Part shown: positions 17,312-25,904 of the stretch, piece after piece
How positions within the stretch are numbered: the stretch's first letter is position 1
How the letters are laid out: every line of letters starts with the position of its first letter
Assembly (NCBI GenBank): GCA_029777335.1
Contig: JAKOSN010000264.1
Coordinates: forward strand, 1-50,841
DNA from: Planctomycetota bacterium
GTDB taxonomy: Bacteria > Planctomycetota > Planctomycetia > Gemmatales > Gemmataceae
Direction of reading: 5' to 3'
DNA length: 50,841 nt
Notes under the pieces: model-generated
Seen by the model: the letters and a program-made list of their open reading frames with translations, nothing else
Told to the model about the DNA's origin: nothing
The model's database searches: none
Position numbers and translations under genes: made by a program

Positions 17312-18391
17312 TCAGATCTTCGCCGGCGCGGCGGCCTGGGTAGAGGCATCTGCCGCAGGACGCTTGCGGAACGGGTTGAGTGCGTACAGGAGGCCATCGA
17401 GCCCCAGCCAGCGCCCGCTCGGGGTCGCCGAGATCGCCAGTAGAGCCAACATCTCGATCAGGTTCTTGTTCACAAAGAGGTAGTGGCCTTCCACCTTGGG
17501 ATTTTCAGGAACCCCCGGGAAGGGCGGCATGGCCAGGTAGACCGAGAGCAAAAAGGCCGCGCCCAGCCAGCATTGAATGCGGGTCACGAAGCCGAGCAAC
17601 AACCCCGCGCCCACGACCACCAGTCCGACCGCGACGATCCAGTCACGCCAGGGGATCTCCGGTCGCACCTGCCTCTCCGCCTCGCGTTCTTTCTTCTTGC
17701 CGGTCTGTTCCGGGGTGAGCAGTTTGTCCAACGGCTCGGTCAGAATCTTGTCGAGATCCTTGGTGAGTTCGTTCCGCAGGGCACGCGCCTCTGCCTTCAG
17801 AGTGGGCAGATCCTTGCGCACAGGATAGGCAAAGGAGGGAAGCTCTTTCTGCTCGATCATGTGAATCTGGGCCACCAGATCGCGATATTCCTCGATGCGC
17901 TGGCGCGAGGTGCGTTCGAGTTTGACCGTGGTGTTGGTGAGCGGGCGCTCGATCTCATAGACATCCTTGGGGTTGCGTCCGCGCAGCCACTCAGCAGCCC
18001 GTTCCTTCGCTTGCTTGACCTTCCCTTCCGCGAGTTGCAACTGGGTGGGATCGCTGCTCAGGTTATTCTCGGCCTTGAAGCGGGCAAAGTAGGCATCCCA
18101 TTCTTTTTCAAGCGCGGGGGGGAGGCTCTTGTCGTTGGGATCGGAGGTGGGAGCGAGGAGGCGCGCCAGGGCGGCGTTGTCCAGATCGCCACCTTGCGCC
18201 CGGAAAAAGTCGGCGAGCGGTCCCGAACTCTCGTTCAGGTACGCAGCGCTCGACCACGGTTTTTCCTTGAGCGAAACGCCGTGCGCAAACGACTCGACCT
18301 TGATGGTCCCTTCAATAAAGAAGTGCCAGCCGATGGCCAGGCGAAGCAGGACAAGAAAGATGGCAAATATCAGGGTAGGCTTCCAGTTCAT
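17312..18391 (-). CDS. DoxX-like membrane protein with large insert
   Basis: The 359-residue protein has an N-terminal membrane helix (TLIFAIFLVLLRLAIGWHFFIEGTIKV), where 'R-AIGWHF--EG--K' is the DoxX family start. A soluble, charged loop of about 190 residues follows. The C-terminal membrane block has helices at DWIVAVGLVVVGAGLLLGFVTRI, WLGAAFLLSVYLAM and LIEMLALLAISATPSGRWLGLD. The last of these matches the DoxX ending 'K-LIE---LL-L---P-GR--G-D'. Planctomycete DoxX proteins commonly carry this periplasmic insert and sit beside Gfo/Idh oxidoreductases. ATG 18391 is chosen for its GAGAG four bases upstream; TTG 18403 is an alternative. Confidence 0.8.
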   Translation of the reverse strand: MNWKPTLIFAIFLVLLRLAIGWHFFIEGTIKVESFAHGVSLKEKPWSSAAYLNESSGPLADFFRAQGGDLDNAALARLLAPTSDPNDKSLPPALEKEWDAYFARFKAENNLSSDPTQLQLAEGKVKQAKERAAEWLRGRNPKDVYEIERPLTNTTVKLERTSRQRIEEYRDLVAQIHMIEQKELPSFAYPVRKDLPTLKAEARALRNELTKDLDKILTEPLDKLLTPEQTGKKKEREAERQVRPEIPWRDWIVAVGLVVVGAGLLLGFVTRIQCWLGAAFLLSVYLAMPPFPGVPENPKVEGHYLFVNKNLIEMLALLAISATPSGRWLGLDGLLYALNPFRKRPAADASTQAAAPAKI

Positions 18392-18439
18392 GATGTCTCT
18401 CAATGCCGGCGTTCCAGGGAGAGTCCGCAGGTGCGGGGG

Positions 18440-19543
18440 TCACGCGCGTTCCGCTTGGGGCAGCGCATCCGCAGGGAGTTCGAGGGTGCCGGGAGCGAAT
18501 CCGCTCACGACGGGGGTGGCTCCTTCGCCCTCCGGGAGAAGAATCACGCCGACCTCAGGGTGGGCAGCGCAGTAACGCAAGGTCCAGTCCACGCCCTGGA
18601 TGTAGAACGCTGTTGCCAGGGCATCGGCCTCGGCGGCCGTCGGGGCCACCACGGAGACGCTGGCCATTCCCTCGGCCGGCCAACCGCGACGGGGATCGAG
18701 TAGATGACTGAGCTTGCGCCCCTGAAATTCCAGATGGCGATGCGTCCCTGCCGAGGTGCCCAGTGCCTGATCGCGCAGATACACCATCCCAAAACGTCGC
18801 TCAGGCTGCCAGGGATGGCGCAAGCCGATGGGCCAACCACGCGGTTCCCCGGGCTGACATCCCCTAGCGTACACGCTGCTCCGGCCTCCTTGCAACAGGG
18901 CACTCGAGATTTCCGGTCGTTCCGTCTGCAACAGCGCTGCCGCTCGATCGAGAGCGTAGCCCTTGCCGATACTCCCCAGGTTGAGCTCCAGCCCGGGGCG
19001 TTGATAGCGCACCGAGCGGCGCTCGGGGTCAAGGAGCACGTGTTTCATCCCAGTACGTTGCAAGGCGGTCTCTCGTTCGAGGAGAGAAGGGACACGGGCC
19101 GGACCCTTGAAGAACCCCCATGCCTTGATCAGCGCACCCGCACTGATGTCGAACGCTCCCTCGGTGGCCTCGGTCAGCGCGGCCGAGCGAGCCAGCAGGT
19201 CGAAGAGTTGCGGTTCAACGGGAACGGCCACCTGGGGCGCCAGGCGATTGAGGCGACACAGTTCGCTGCTGTTGCGGTAGACGGTCAGTTGTGCTTCGAG
19301 CGCCTCGATCAGATCGAAGACGAGATCGCCGGCAGCCAGCGGCTCGGGGGTGCCAAAGGGGAGGATCAACTCAAAGGTGGTGGCCATGGCGCGGCGCGCC
19401 AGGTGGAGCAGAGCGATGTCGTCGGGGAGCGGAGCGGGGGCGTCGGCGGGGAGGGGGAGATCAAGCGCCTGAACGAGGGAACCAGCGGTTTGAGCCAGAC
19501 TGCGCGGATCGAGGAAGTCGCGCCGGTTCATCGCAGGGGTCAT
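18440..19543 (-). CDS. apbE: FAD:protein FMN transferase (ApbE family)
   Basis: ApbE attaches FMN covalently to Thr/Ser of exported flavoproteins. Markers in this 367-residue protein are RAMATTFELILPFG near residue 53, IEALEAQLTVYRNSSELCRLNR, GAFDISAGALIKAWGFFKG, the nucleotide-site block LNLGSIGKGYALDRAA and the metal-site block LSHLLDPRRGWPAEGMASVSVVAPTAAEADALATA. The N-terminus (MNRRDFLDPRSLAQ) looks like a twin-arginine start but lacks a long hydrophobic core. It lies upstream of the DoxX-like and Gfo/Idh genes on the same strand. Whether it modifies a neighbouring protein is not evident. Confidence 0.88.
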   Translation of the reverse strand: MTPAMNRRDFLDPRSLAQTAGSLVQALDLPLPADAPAPLPDDIALLHLARRAMATTFELILPFGTPEPLAAGDLVFDLIEALEAQLTVYRNSSELCRLNRLAPQVAVPVEPQLFDLLARSAALTEATEGAFDISAGALIKAWGFFKGPARVPSLLERETALQRTGMKHVLLDPERRSVRYQRPGLELNLGSIGKGYALDRAAALLQTERPEISSALLQGGRSSVYARGCQPGEPRGWPIGLRHPWQPERRFGMVYLRDQALGTSAGTHRHLEFQGRKLSHLLDPRRGWPAEGMASVSVVAPTAAEADALATAFYIQGVDWTLRYCAAHPEVGVILLPEGEGATPVVSGFAPGTLELPADALPQAERA

Positions 19544-19563
19544 CCGCAGAAGAGAAAACAGTT

Positions 19564-19606
19564 GAGCCGCAGGCGAGGGATCAAGAATGCTCCTCGGCTG
19601 CGGCTC
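19564..19606 (-). terminator. Hairpin terminator after the DUF4912 gene
   Basis: GAGCCGCAG (19564-19572) pairs with CTGCGGCTC (19598-19606), and the stem continues CGAGG/CCTCG after one mismatch, giving about 14 bp. On the minus strand it lies just past the DUF4912 stop and upstream of apbE, so the two genes are probably separate transcription units. Confidence 0.6.
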
Positions 19607-19627
19607 CCCGCTCGTGGGTGGGAAGGA

Positions 19628-20719
19628 TTATTCGTTGCCTTCGTGAATGAGCGGTTCAAGATACTTGGTGTTGCGTTCGACCGCGAGCACAATGGTGCGC
19701 TCCTCGATGCCATCGGCAGAAGTGGCCACAGCCGGGATGATCTGGCGGCTATCGGGGAGACTGAAACGCATGGTGAAGGTGCCGTCGGATCGCAGCTTGA
19801 CCGGCTCGCCTTGCAGAGTTACCCGGGCATTGGGCTCGGTGGCGCCGTGCACGATGAGTTCCGCATCGAGACGGAACCAGAACTTGCGTCCCTTGCCGCC
19901 CAGGATGTGGCCTCCCGATCCGCCAAAGCTGGTGATGGAGGGAGAACCCAGCGGACGGCGCAGACGTTCCTCGAAGAGTTGCTTCAACTCCAGACTGCTG
20001 GTGCCGCTGGGATCAAAGCCGCCGGACATGGCGTAGATGCGTTCCGCCTTGCTGACGTCGATATCGGCCCAGTTTTCATCGATGACATCGCTGACGCCGG
20101 CGCGGGGGGTGGTAACGACATTGGAGCGAGCCACCACATAGAAGCGCCCCGAGCGAGCCAGATAGCCGATGTCGATGCGATAGGAACGCGGCGGGGTGCT
20201 GACGTCGATGTACCAGTTGTTACAACCGCCATGGATGTCGATGTCCCGGAGGACGCGTTCGGAAGCACTGCTGGTGTCGTTGCCGGTAACATCGAGGAGG
20301 CGAAGGATGGGGCGGGAGGTGTGCCATTCCTGACCAAGAGCGGCCTCGGCACGCTGGATGGCATTGTGAGTCAGTTCCCAGTAGCAATGAAGCCAGTAGG
20401 GGTCGCGCACCATGACCACGATGCGATCCTTGCCGTAGCCAGCAGGGAGATCGCGGGGGACTTTCGCGGACAGGTCCTTGGTTGGCACGCCGACGTTGAA
20501 CTTGCTGTTTTCCACTTCCTGCTCGCCCGAGGTGTTGCGAGCGGCGGCCGCCTGGGGGCGTGCATGAGCTACCTTCCGGGGCTTGCGTTTCCCGCGAACG
20601 GGAGCCAGCGCCTCAACGAGTTCCTCTTTACGCATGGCATGCCAGCCGGTAATCCCCTGGTCGCGTGCCAGCGCAGCTAACTCTTTTCGCGAACGGGTCT
20701 GCAATTCGTCTCTGGTCAT
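19628..20719 (-). CDS. DUF4912-domain protein with SAP/Rho-N-like N-terminus
   Basis: The 363-residue protein starts MTRDELQTRSRKELAALARDQGITGWHAMRKEELVEAL, a Rho-N/SAP-type helix-extended-loop-helix often found on nucleic-acid-binding proteins. A basic linker (RGKRKPRKVAHARPQ) follows. The next part, KDRIVVMVRDPYWLHCYWELTHNAIQRAEAALG...RPILRLLDVTGN, is the DUF4912 signature, and the IDVSTPPRSYRIDIGYLARSGRFYVVARSN block completes it. A C-terminal Ig-like part (AELIVHGATEPNARVTLQGEPVKLRSDGTFTMRFSLPD) ends the protein. The molecular function of DUF4912 is unknown to me. ATG 20719 is preferred over the longer upstream frame, which lacks family sequence. Confidence 0.82.
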   Translation of the reverse strand: MTRDELQTRSRKELAALARDQGITGWHAMRKEELVEALAPVRGKRKPRKVAHARPQAAAARNTSGEQEVENSKFNVGVPTKDLSAKVPRDLPAGYGKDRIVVMVRDPYWLHCYWELTHNAIQRAEAALGQEWHTSRPILRLLDVTGNDTSSASERVLRDIDIHGGCNNWYIDVSTPPRSYRIDIGYLARSGRFYVVARSNVVTTPRAGVSDVIDENWADIDVSKAERIYAMSGGFDPSGTSSLELKQLFEERLRRPLGSPSITSFGGSGGHILGGKGRKFWFRLDAELIVHGATEPNARVTLQGEPVKLRSDGTFTMRFSLPDSRQIIPAVATSADGIEERTIVLAVERNTKYLEPLIHEGNE

Positions 20720-21363
20720 GCGCCTACCAACTCCGGTGCCCACCCACCACAGGCACTCTGAAAAGGATAAAGCGGAAGCCATCCATGGGAAGTTGTATTG
20801 GGGGCTCCCGGAGATCCTTTCCTGGGAGTCAAGCGAGGCAGACGGCGAACCCGGCTGAAGCGCAGCGGATGCGCCGAGCGGAGCACGCGGGAGGATCGCG
20901 AATCACTACGGCAAGTAAATGCCTGGAAGTTCTAGCAGGTAAGCGAGGAGGATTCACAGCAAGCGATTCGGTCAGAACAGATGGCTACAAAACGAGTTTC
21001 AATGTTGAGGAACGCACGGATGGAAGTCATTTCTCATCCTGTCCGTCGCTCCAACCGAATCAGGGGTGAGATCGAAGGTTTTGCCATCCTCTTTTCTCGC
21101 GTTTTTAGTTTATGAAACTTCCCCCTCCGCTGTCAACCATAAATTCCTGCTAGATACCGATCAGAGGACATCTCCCCACCACCTCTTCTGTCTTCTTCTA
21201 GCAATCGGCTTCCAGATGGCCAGTCGGGAGTAAGCCTCCCCTCTGTATCTTCTTCCAGAGAACCTTTCGTTGCGCACGCCGAGACAAAAACTTGGGAACG
21301 GCGTCTCTTTTGCAGGAATCGAATAAAATGCGCGCACAGCCCTATTCACGCAGAGGAGGTCGA
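20720..21363. other. Long divergent intergenic region
   Basis: About 640 bases between the divergent DUF4912 and protein-kinase genes. The open frames here are short and lack motifs. The stretch around 21070-21150 is A+T-rich compared with its flanks and could hold the kinase promoter. I see no repeat, RNA gene or clear hairpin. Confidence 0.4.
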
Positions 21364-22683
21364 ATGACGTTCCAGGTGCAATGCTCGAACCCCCAATGCC
21401 GCCTTGGCTGGACCATTCCAGCGGAACTGGTGGGACGAGCACTGCGCTGCCCTCGTTGTGGGAGCCCGCTCGCGCCGCCACTGGTGCAACCTTCTGGCCC
21501 CGTTGCGCCTGCCCCACTCCCCTCTCGACGCGAACCGGTCTTTCCTCACGAAACCACCATTGGTCGCTACCAGATTCGCGGGCCGCTCGGGGTGGGGTCG
21601 TATGGTCAGGTCTATCGGGCGTTCGATCCGCATCTGCTCCGCGAGGTGGCGATCAAGGTGTTGCACCCGGATCGGCTGGATTCCACCGAGGCGGTCGAAC
21701 GCTTTCGGCGCGAGGCGCGGTCGGCGGGGCGTTTGCATCATCCGGGGATTGTCCCTGTTTACGATGCCGGTCAGCACGAGGATCGCTTTTACATCGCCTC
21801 CGCCCTCATCGACGGCCAACCCCTCTCGCAGTTGATTCCCCCAGGGGGGATGGATCCGCGCCGGGCCGTCCAGCTCACTCTCCAGGTTGCCGAGGCCCTG
21901 GCGCATGCCCACGAACATGGGATTCTGCATCGCGATGTCAAACCCGCGAACGTTCTGGTGGATCGTCAGGACCAGGCCTATCTGACCGATTTTGGCCTGG
22001 CGGGGTCAGCCATCCCCGATCCCAACCGGCTCACGCGGCCAGGGTCGATTCTGGGGACGCCGGCGTACATGTCGCCCGAACAGGCGCGCAGCCAACTCGA
22101 ACTGATCGGTCCGGCCACCGACCTCTACAGCCTGGGAGTGATCCTCTACCAGATGCTGACCGGCCATGTGCCGTTTGAAGGCTCTCTGGCTGCGGTCATC
22201 CAGCAGGTGATCATGACGGTGCCTCTTCCGCCTTCCCAGCGACGCCCGGATGTCGACCCGCAACTCGACGCCATCTGCATGCGTTTGCTGGCGAAGAACC
22301 CCGCCGAGCGGTTCCCCTCCGCGCGCGTGCTAGCGGATACGCTGCGCTACTGGCTGAACCCCACCGAGACCCGACCGAAGCGCCGTTCATCGCATTCGAC
22401 GCCGGGGATCCCTGCGGTGCAACCCGCTCCCCCCGGTGCCGCGCCGGCGGCTCCGGGGCACCCCAATGGGGCGGCGGTTCCACCGAGACAACCCTCATTA
22501 CCGCCGAATGCTCCGCTGGCCGTTCTGCCACCGCTGGGAGGGCCGAGTTGTTCTCCTGCTCCGCCCTTGCTTGAGCCTGGCCCTGCCTCAGTCAAGGGAG
22601 TGCCGCGGTTTCTCCTCTGGATTTACGGGGGGATTCTGCTGCTGGCGCTGATTCTCCTGGCATGCTGGGGGCTGACGCGCTGA
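21364..22683 (+). CDS. Membrane Ser/Thr protein kinase with N-terminal zinc ribbon
   Basis: The 439-residue protein opens with a zinc-ribbon (CSNPQCRLGW...LRCPRCGSPL, residues 7-40). A complete Hanks-type kinase domain follows: glycine loop GPLGVGSYGQVYRA (from 73), VAIKVL with the ATP-anchoring Lys, HRDVKPANVLV (catalytic D191), DFGLAG (D209), GTPAYMSPEQ and YSLGVILYQMLTG. After residue 330 comes a Pro/Ala-rich linker and a C-terminal membrane helix (FLLWIYGGILLLALILLACWGLTR). The kinase therefore faces the cytoplasm while anchored at its end. GAGGAGG lies four bases before ATG 21364. All catalytic residues are present. Confidence 0.93.
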   Translation: MTFQVQCSNPQCRLGWTIPAELVGRALRCPRCGSPLAPPLVQPSGPVAPAPLPSRREPVFPHETTIGRYQIRGPLGVGSYGQVYRAFDPHLLREVAIKVLHPDRLDSTEAVERFRREARSAGRLHHPGIVPVYDAGQHEDRFYIASALIDGQPLSQLIPPGGMDPRRAVQLTLQVAEALAHAHEHGILHRDVKPANVLVDRQDQAYLTDFGLAGSAIPDPNRLTRPGSILGTPAYMSPEQARSQLELIGPATDLYSLGVILYQMLTGHVPFEGSLAAVIQQVIMTVPLPPSQRRPDVDPQLDAICMRLLAKNPAERFPSARVLADTLRYWLNPTETRPKRRSSHSTPGIPAVQPAPPGAAPAAPGHPNGAAVPPRQPSLPPNAPLAVLPPLGGPSCSPAPPLLEPGPASVKGVPRFLLWIYGGILLLALILLACWGLTR

Positions 22684-22786
22684 ACTGATCGGCGCTGCCT
22701 TGCGGGCGCACGCACGCCATGCTACCATCCGAACATGGTAGAGAACGGATCCGTCTCCGGCTCCCTGCCGCCCGCACTGGAGCATC

Positions 22787-24592
22787 ATGAAAAAAGGCGT
22801 ACCTGTGTCGCCGGGCATCGCGGTGGCCCGAGCCTTCTGCATCGATAACTTGCTGGTCCGCCGCGAACCCTCGCATCTGGATGTCACGGCGTTGTCCGCC
22901 GAGATCCGTCGCTTTGAGGATGCCGTGGTGACGGTGGGCAGCGATCTCGATGCCATCGCCGATCGTGTGTCGCGCCAGATTGGCGAGGAAGAGGCGGCGA
23001 TCTTTCGTGCGCATCGTTTGCTCCTGCGCGATCCGGCTTTTGTGGGGAAGGTGAAGTCCGCGATCTGCAATCGTCAGGTCGATGCCAATACCGCGCTGCA
23101 CGATACGCTGGATGAGTATGCCACCCTCTTTAGCCACATCCCCAACGAGTATTTGCAGGAGCGGATGGCCGATATTCGCGATGTGATTACTCGCCTGCTC
23201 ACGCACCTGTCGCTCCATTCCCCTCCCAAGGCGTTGCAGGAGAGTTCCGAGGCGGTTATCGTGGTGGCCCCCGAAGTGCTCCCGTCCCAGGCGCTCAGCT
23301 TCGTGGCCCAAACCCCTGTCCTGGCTCCTGGCGTACCGGAACACTCACGGCGCCAGGGGATTCCCGTCGCCGGGATCATCACCGAACGGGGGGGAGCCAC
23401 GGGGCATGCCGCCATCCTCGCCCGCGCCCTGGGAATCCCGGCAGTCTCCGGACTCAAGGGGATTACCCAGGAAGTGCACACGGGCGATTTCATTGCCATG
23501 GATGGCCGCGAGGGACACGTCTACATCAACCCCGGCCCAGAGGTCGAGGCCGCCTATCGCAAGCTCGAACGGGAATACGTCAACCTTTCCGACAGCCTGA
23601 TCAGCAATCGGGATCAGGAGGCACGCACCCGGGATGGCGAGCGCATCGAGTTGCTGGCCAATGTGAACAGTGCCGCCGATGCCGCGCTGGCGCTTCGTGC
23701 TGGGGCCTCAGGGGTGGGGCTCTATCGCACCGAGTTCCTCTTCATCGCCCATCCCACCGTGCCCGACGAGGAAGAACAGTTCCACGCCTATCGCCAGGTC
23801 ATCGAAGCCGCGCCCAACCGCACCGTTACCATCCGCACCCTCGATCTGGGCGGCGACAAGCAGGTGCCCTATTTTGAGCGGCATCGCGAAACCAATCCCT
23901 TCATGGGTTGGCGCAGCATTCGGCTGACCTCGGCCTACCCGGAGTTTTTCCAGACACAATTGCGCGCCATTCTGCGCGCGGCGCGCTACGGCCAGGTCGA
24001 GATCCTCTTTCCCATGATCAGCACCCTGGACGAGGTGCAACGGCTGAAAAAGACTCTGCAGCGGGCGCGCCAGTCCTTGTTGAAGGCAGGCGAGTCGCTG
24101 GAGCACCCGGTTCCCTTTGGCATCATGATCGAGGTGCCCGCCGCCGCCCTCTGCATCGACAATCTGCTGGACGAGGTCGATTTCGTCTCCATCGGGTCCA
24201 ACGATTTGACTCAGTATTTGATGGCGGCCGATCGCGATAATCCCAAGGTCGCTCATCTGTGCGAACCCTTCAGCCCGGCGTTGCTTCGCACCCTGAACCA
24301 TGTGATCAAGTGCTGCACCGCGCGCAACAAGCCGGTTACGCTCTGTGGCGAAATGGCCGGGCGGCCGCGCTGTTACCTGCCGCTCTATGGGATGGGGCTG
24401 CGTCGCCTGAGCATGAGCCCCGCCTTTGTTCCTTCCATGAAAGAACTGGTGCAACGTCTTTCACTGGAGGTAGGGCAAGAGGTCGCCGATCGGGTGCTGC
24501 AGATGCGCACCGCAGGCGAAATCCAGGGGTATCTCACCAAGAAAATCCGGCAGATCTGGCCTGAAGTGTCCATTCTCGACATGCGCCGGTAA
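22787..24592 (+). CDS. ptsP: PTS enzyme I (PEP-protein phosphotransferase)
   Basis: Enzyme I transfers phosphate from phosphoenolpyruvate to HPr. The 601-residue protein contains GVPVSPGIAVARAF at the start, an HPr-binding helical domain, and the phospho-His motif GGATGHAAILARALGIPAV (active His207). The C-terminal barrel has GLYRTEFLFI, RTLDLGGDKQVPYF, NPFMGWRSIRLT, GIMIEVPAAALCIDNLL, VDFVSIGSNDLTQYLMAADRDN and VTLCGEMAG with the catalytic Cys520. GATGHAA replaces the more usual G-TSHAA next to the active His. No HPr or sugar-specific EII gene is in view, so a regulatory rather than sugar-uptake role is possible. Confidence 0.94.
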   Translation: MKKGVPVSPGIAVARAFCIDNLLVRREPSHLDVTALSAEIRRFEDAVVTVGSDLDAIADRVSRQIGEEEAAIFRAHRLLLRDPAFVGKVKSAICNRQVDANTALHDTLDEYATLFSHIPNEYLQERMADIRDVITRLLTHLSLHSPPKALQESSEAVIVVAPEVLPSQALSFVAQTPVLAPGVPEHSRRQGIPVAGIITERGGATGHAAILARALGIPAVSGLKGITQEVHTGDFIAMDGREGHVYINPGPEVEAAYRKLEREYVNLSDSLISNRDQEARTRDGERIELLANVNSAADAALALRAGASGVGLYRTEFLFIAHPTVPDEEEQFHAYRQVIEAAPNRTVTIRTLDLGGDKQVPYFERHRETNPFMGWRSIRLTSAYPEFFQTQLRAILRAARYGQVEILFPMISTLDEVQRLKKTLQRARQSLLKAGESLEHPVPFGIMIEVPAAALCIDNLLDEVDFVSIGSNDLTQYLMAADRDNPKVAHLCEPFSPALLRTLNHVIKCCTARNKPVTLCGEMAGRPRCYLPLYGMGLRRLSMSPAFVPSMKELVQRLSLEVGQEVADRVLQMRTAGEIQGYLTKKIRQIWPEVSILDMRR

Positions 24593-24894
24593 CTGGCGCG
24601 TCTTCTCTCTCTTGCCGCTGACTGCCTCCTGTCAGAAATTCTTCCATCGCCCTGTGAAGGGAGCAACCAGGAGGGAAAATCCGATTGTCCGGGAGAACCC
24701 GCCTTGAATTCTGCCCCCTCACGCGGACAACACTAGAGAGAGAGACTGTTCGGAGACGAGCCCCGGCTGTCCCGATCCAATTATTTCTCAGGTGACAGTT
24801 GCCTGACAGCCGTAGTTCGCCAGCATTTTTACCACCGATGAGGCGGGAACCGCGGCGGCTTCGGGCCGTCGTCTGAACCCAGGGAGACCGACCG
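24593..24894. other. Intergenic region with a TGACAG direct repeat
   Basis: About 300 bases between the enzyme I and HdeD-like genes. TGACAG occurs twice, at 24793-24798 and 24804-24809, 11 bases apart start to start. The same hexamer forms dyads at the MarR and integrase-remnant promoters. I see no gene here. Confidence 0.35.
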
Positions 24895-25488
24895 ATGATC
24901 GCTGGATTTCCCTATTTCGTATCCCTCGATGCCGAGGAAGTGAAACATCTGCGCAAAAGCGGGGGGTGGTTCCTTGCTCTGGGAATCATCCTGATCCTGC
25001 TGGGGACGCTGGCAATCAGTTATCCCTTCCTGGGAACCTTGGCCGCGGTGACCTTCTTTGGCTTCATGCTGCTGTGTGCGGCCGGGGCGGAGGTCGCCAG
25101 CGCATTGTGGGCGCGACGCTGGGGAGGGTTTGTCCTGCATCTGCTCATGGGATTGCTTTATCTCTTTGTGGGCGCCTTCTTCCTGGAACGCCCCACCGAG
25201 ACTGCCGCCGCCTTCACTCTGATGCTGGCAGTCATCTTTTTGACGAGTGGGCTGTTTCGCGTGGTGGTCGCGCTCACGCAGCGTTTTTCGGGCTGGGGCT
25301 GGACGATTCTGAGCGGCCTGGTCGGCATCGTACTGGGGATCATGATCTGGCGACAATGGCCCGCGACCGCGTACTGGGTCATCGGCACCTTTGTCGGTAT
25401 CGAGATGCTCTTCAACGGGGTTTCCTGGGTGATGCTGGGCATGGCCATGCGCAGCCTGCCCAAAGAAGAAACTCCTCCGCCCGCCTGA
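24895..25488 (+). CDS. HdeD-family (DUF308) membrane protein
   Basis: The 197-residue protein has six membrane segments in pairs, for example WFLALGIILILLGTLAISYPF, LAAVTFFGFMLLCAAGAEVAS, LHLLMGLLYLFVGAFFLERP and ILSGLVGIVLGIMIWRQWP. The 'G---ILLG------P' repeated unit and the final IGTFVGIEMLFNGVSWVMLGMAMR are typical of HdeD/DUF308 proteins, associated with acid resistance in E. coli. GGGAGA lies eight bases before the ATG. It converges on the small membrane-protein gene. The physiological role here is not known. Confidence 0.87.
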   Translation: MIAGFPYFVSLDAEEVKHLRKSGGWFLALGIILILLGTLAISYPFLGTLAAVTFFGFMLLCAAGAEVASALWARRWGGFVLHLLMGLLYLFVGAFFLERPTETAAAFTLMLAVIFLTSGLFRVVVALTQRFSGWGWTILSGLVGIVLGIMIWRQWPATAYWVIGTFVGIEMLFNGVSWVMLGMAMRSLPKEETPPPA

Positions 25489-25508
25489 GGTTTCCCCCCG
25501 CATGGGCT

Positions 25509-25769
25509 TCACACGGATGTGGGCGAGGGTTCCTGGCGACGGGGCAGGCGGAAGAAGACAAAGCCGGTGACAAGCAGGCCCAGGGCGCTGGTGATGGCCA
25601 CCCGCCGCAGGATCACATCCTCGGCAAAGAGCTGGAGCCAGCGCTGTCCTTCGGGGCCGCCGGTCCACTGCACCACCAGGGGGGCTCCCAGGACCACTCC
25701 CGTCAAGCCGACCGAACAGAGACAATTGAGCCAGAACAACAACTGCGGCAACAAACCTCCTCGCATCAT
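25509..25769 (-). CDS. Small two-helix membrane protein
   Basis: The 86-residue product has two hydrophobic segments: LLPQLLFWLNCLCSVGLTGVVLGAPLVV near the N-terminus and VAITSALGLLVTGFVFFRLP near the C-terminus. A soluble loop (QWTGGPEGQRWLQLFAEDVILRR) separates them, and a short basic then polar tail ends the protein. I do not recognise a family. It lies downstream of eno on the same strand and ends 20 bases from the convergent HdeD-like gene. The coherent two-helix topology supports a real gene. Confidence 0.6.
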   Translation of the reverse strand: MMRGGLLPQLLFWLNCLCSVGLTGVVLGAPLVVQWTGGPEGQRWLQLFAEDVILRRVAITSALGLLVTGFVFFRLPRRQEPSPTSV

Positions 25770-25904
25770 GGTACACCTCGGGACGGAAGAAACCCGCTGG
25801 CCGGGAGAAAGGAACCGCCAGGCCAGCGGGTCGTGCTGATTGTCTGGAGTGCGGCGCGAACAGGGATTCCCCTGCGCGACGGTTGCTTTCGGGAGGTCGG
25901 TCTC

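Noticed and set aside
18704..20680. A 658-codon plus-strand frame spanning apbE and the DUF4912 gene
   Set aside because: It crosses two well-supported minus-strand genes and the hairpin between them, and shows no domain.
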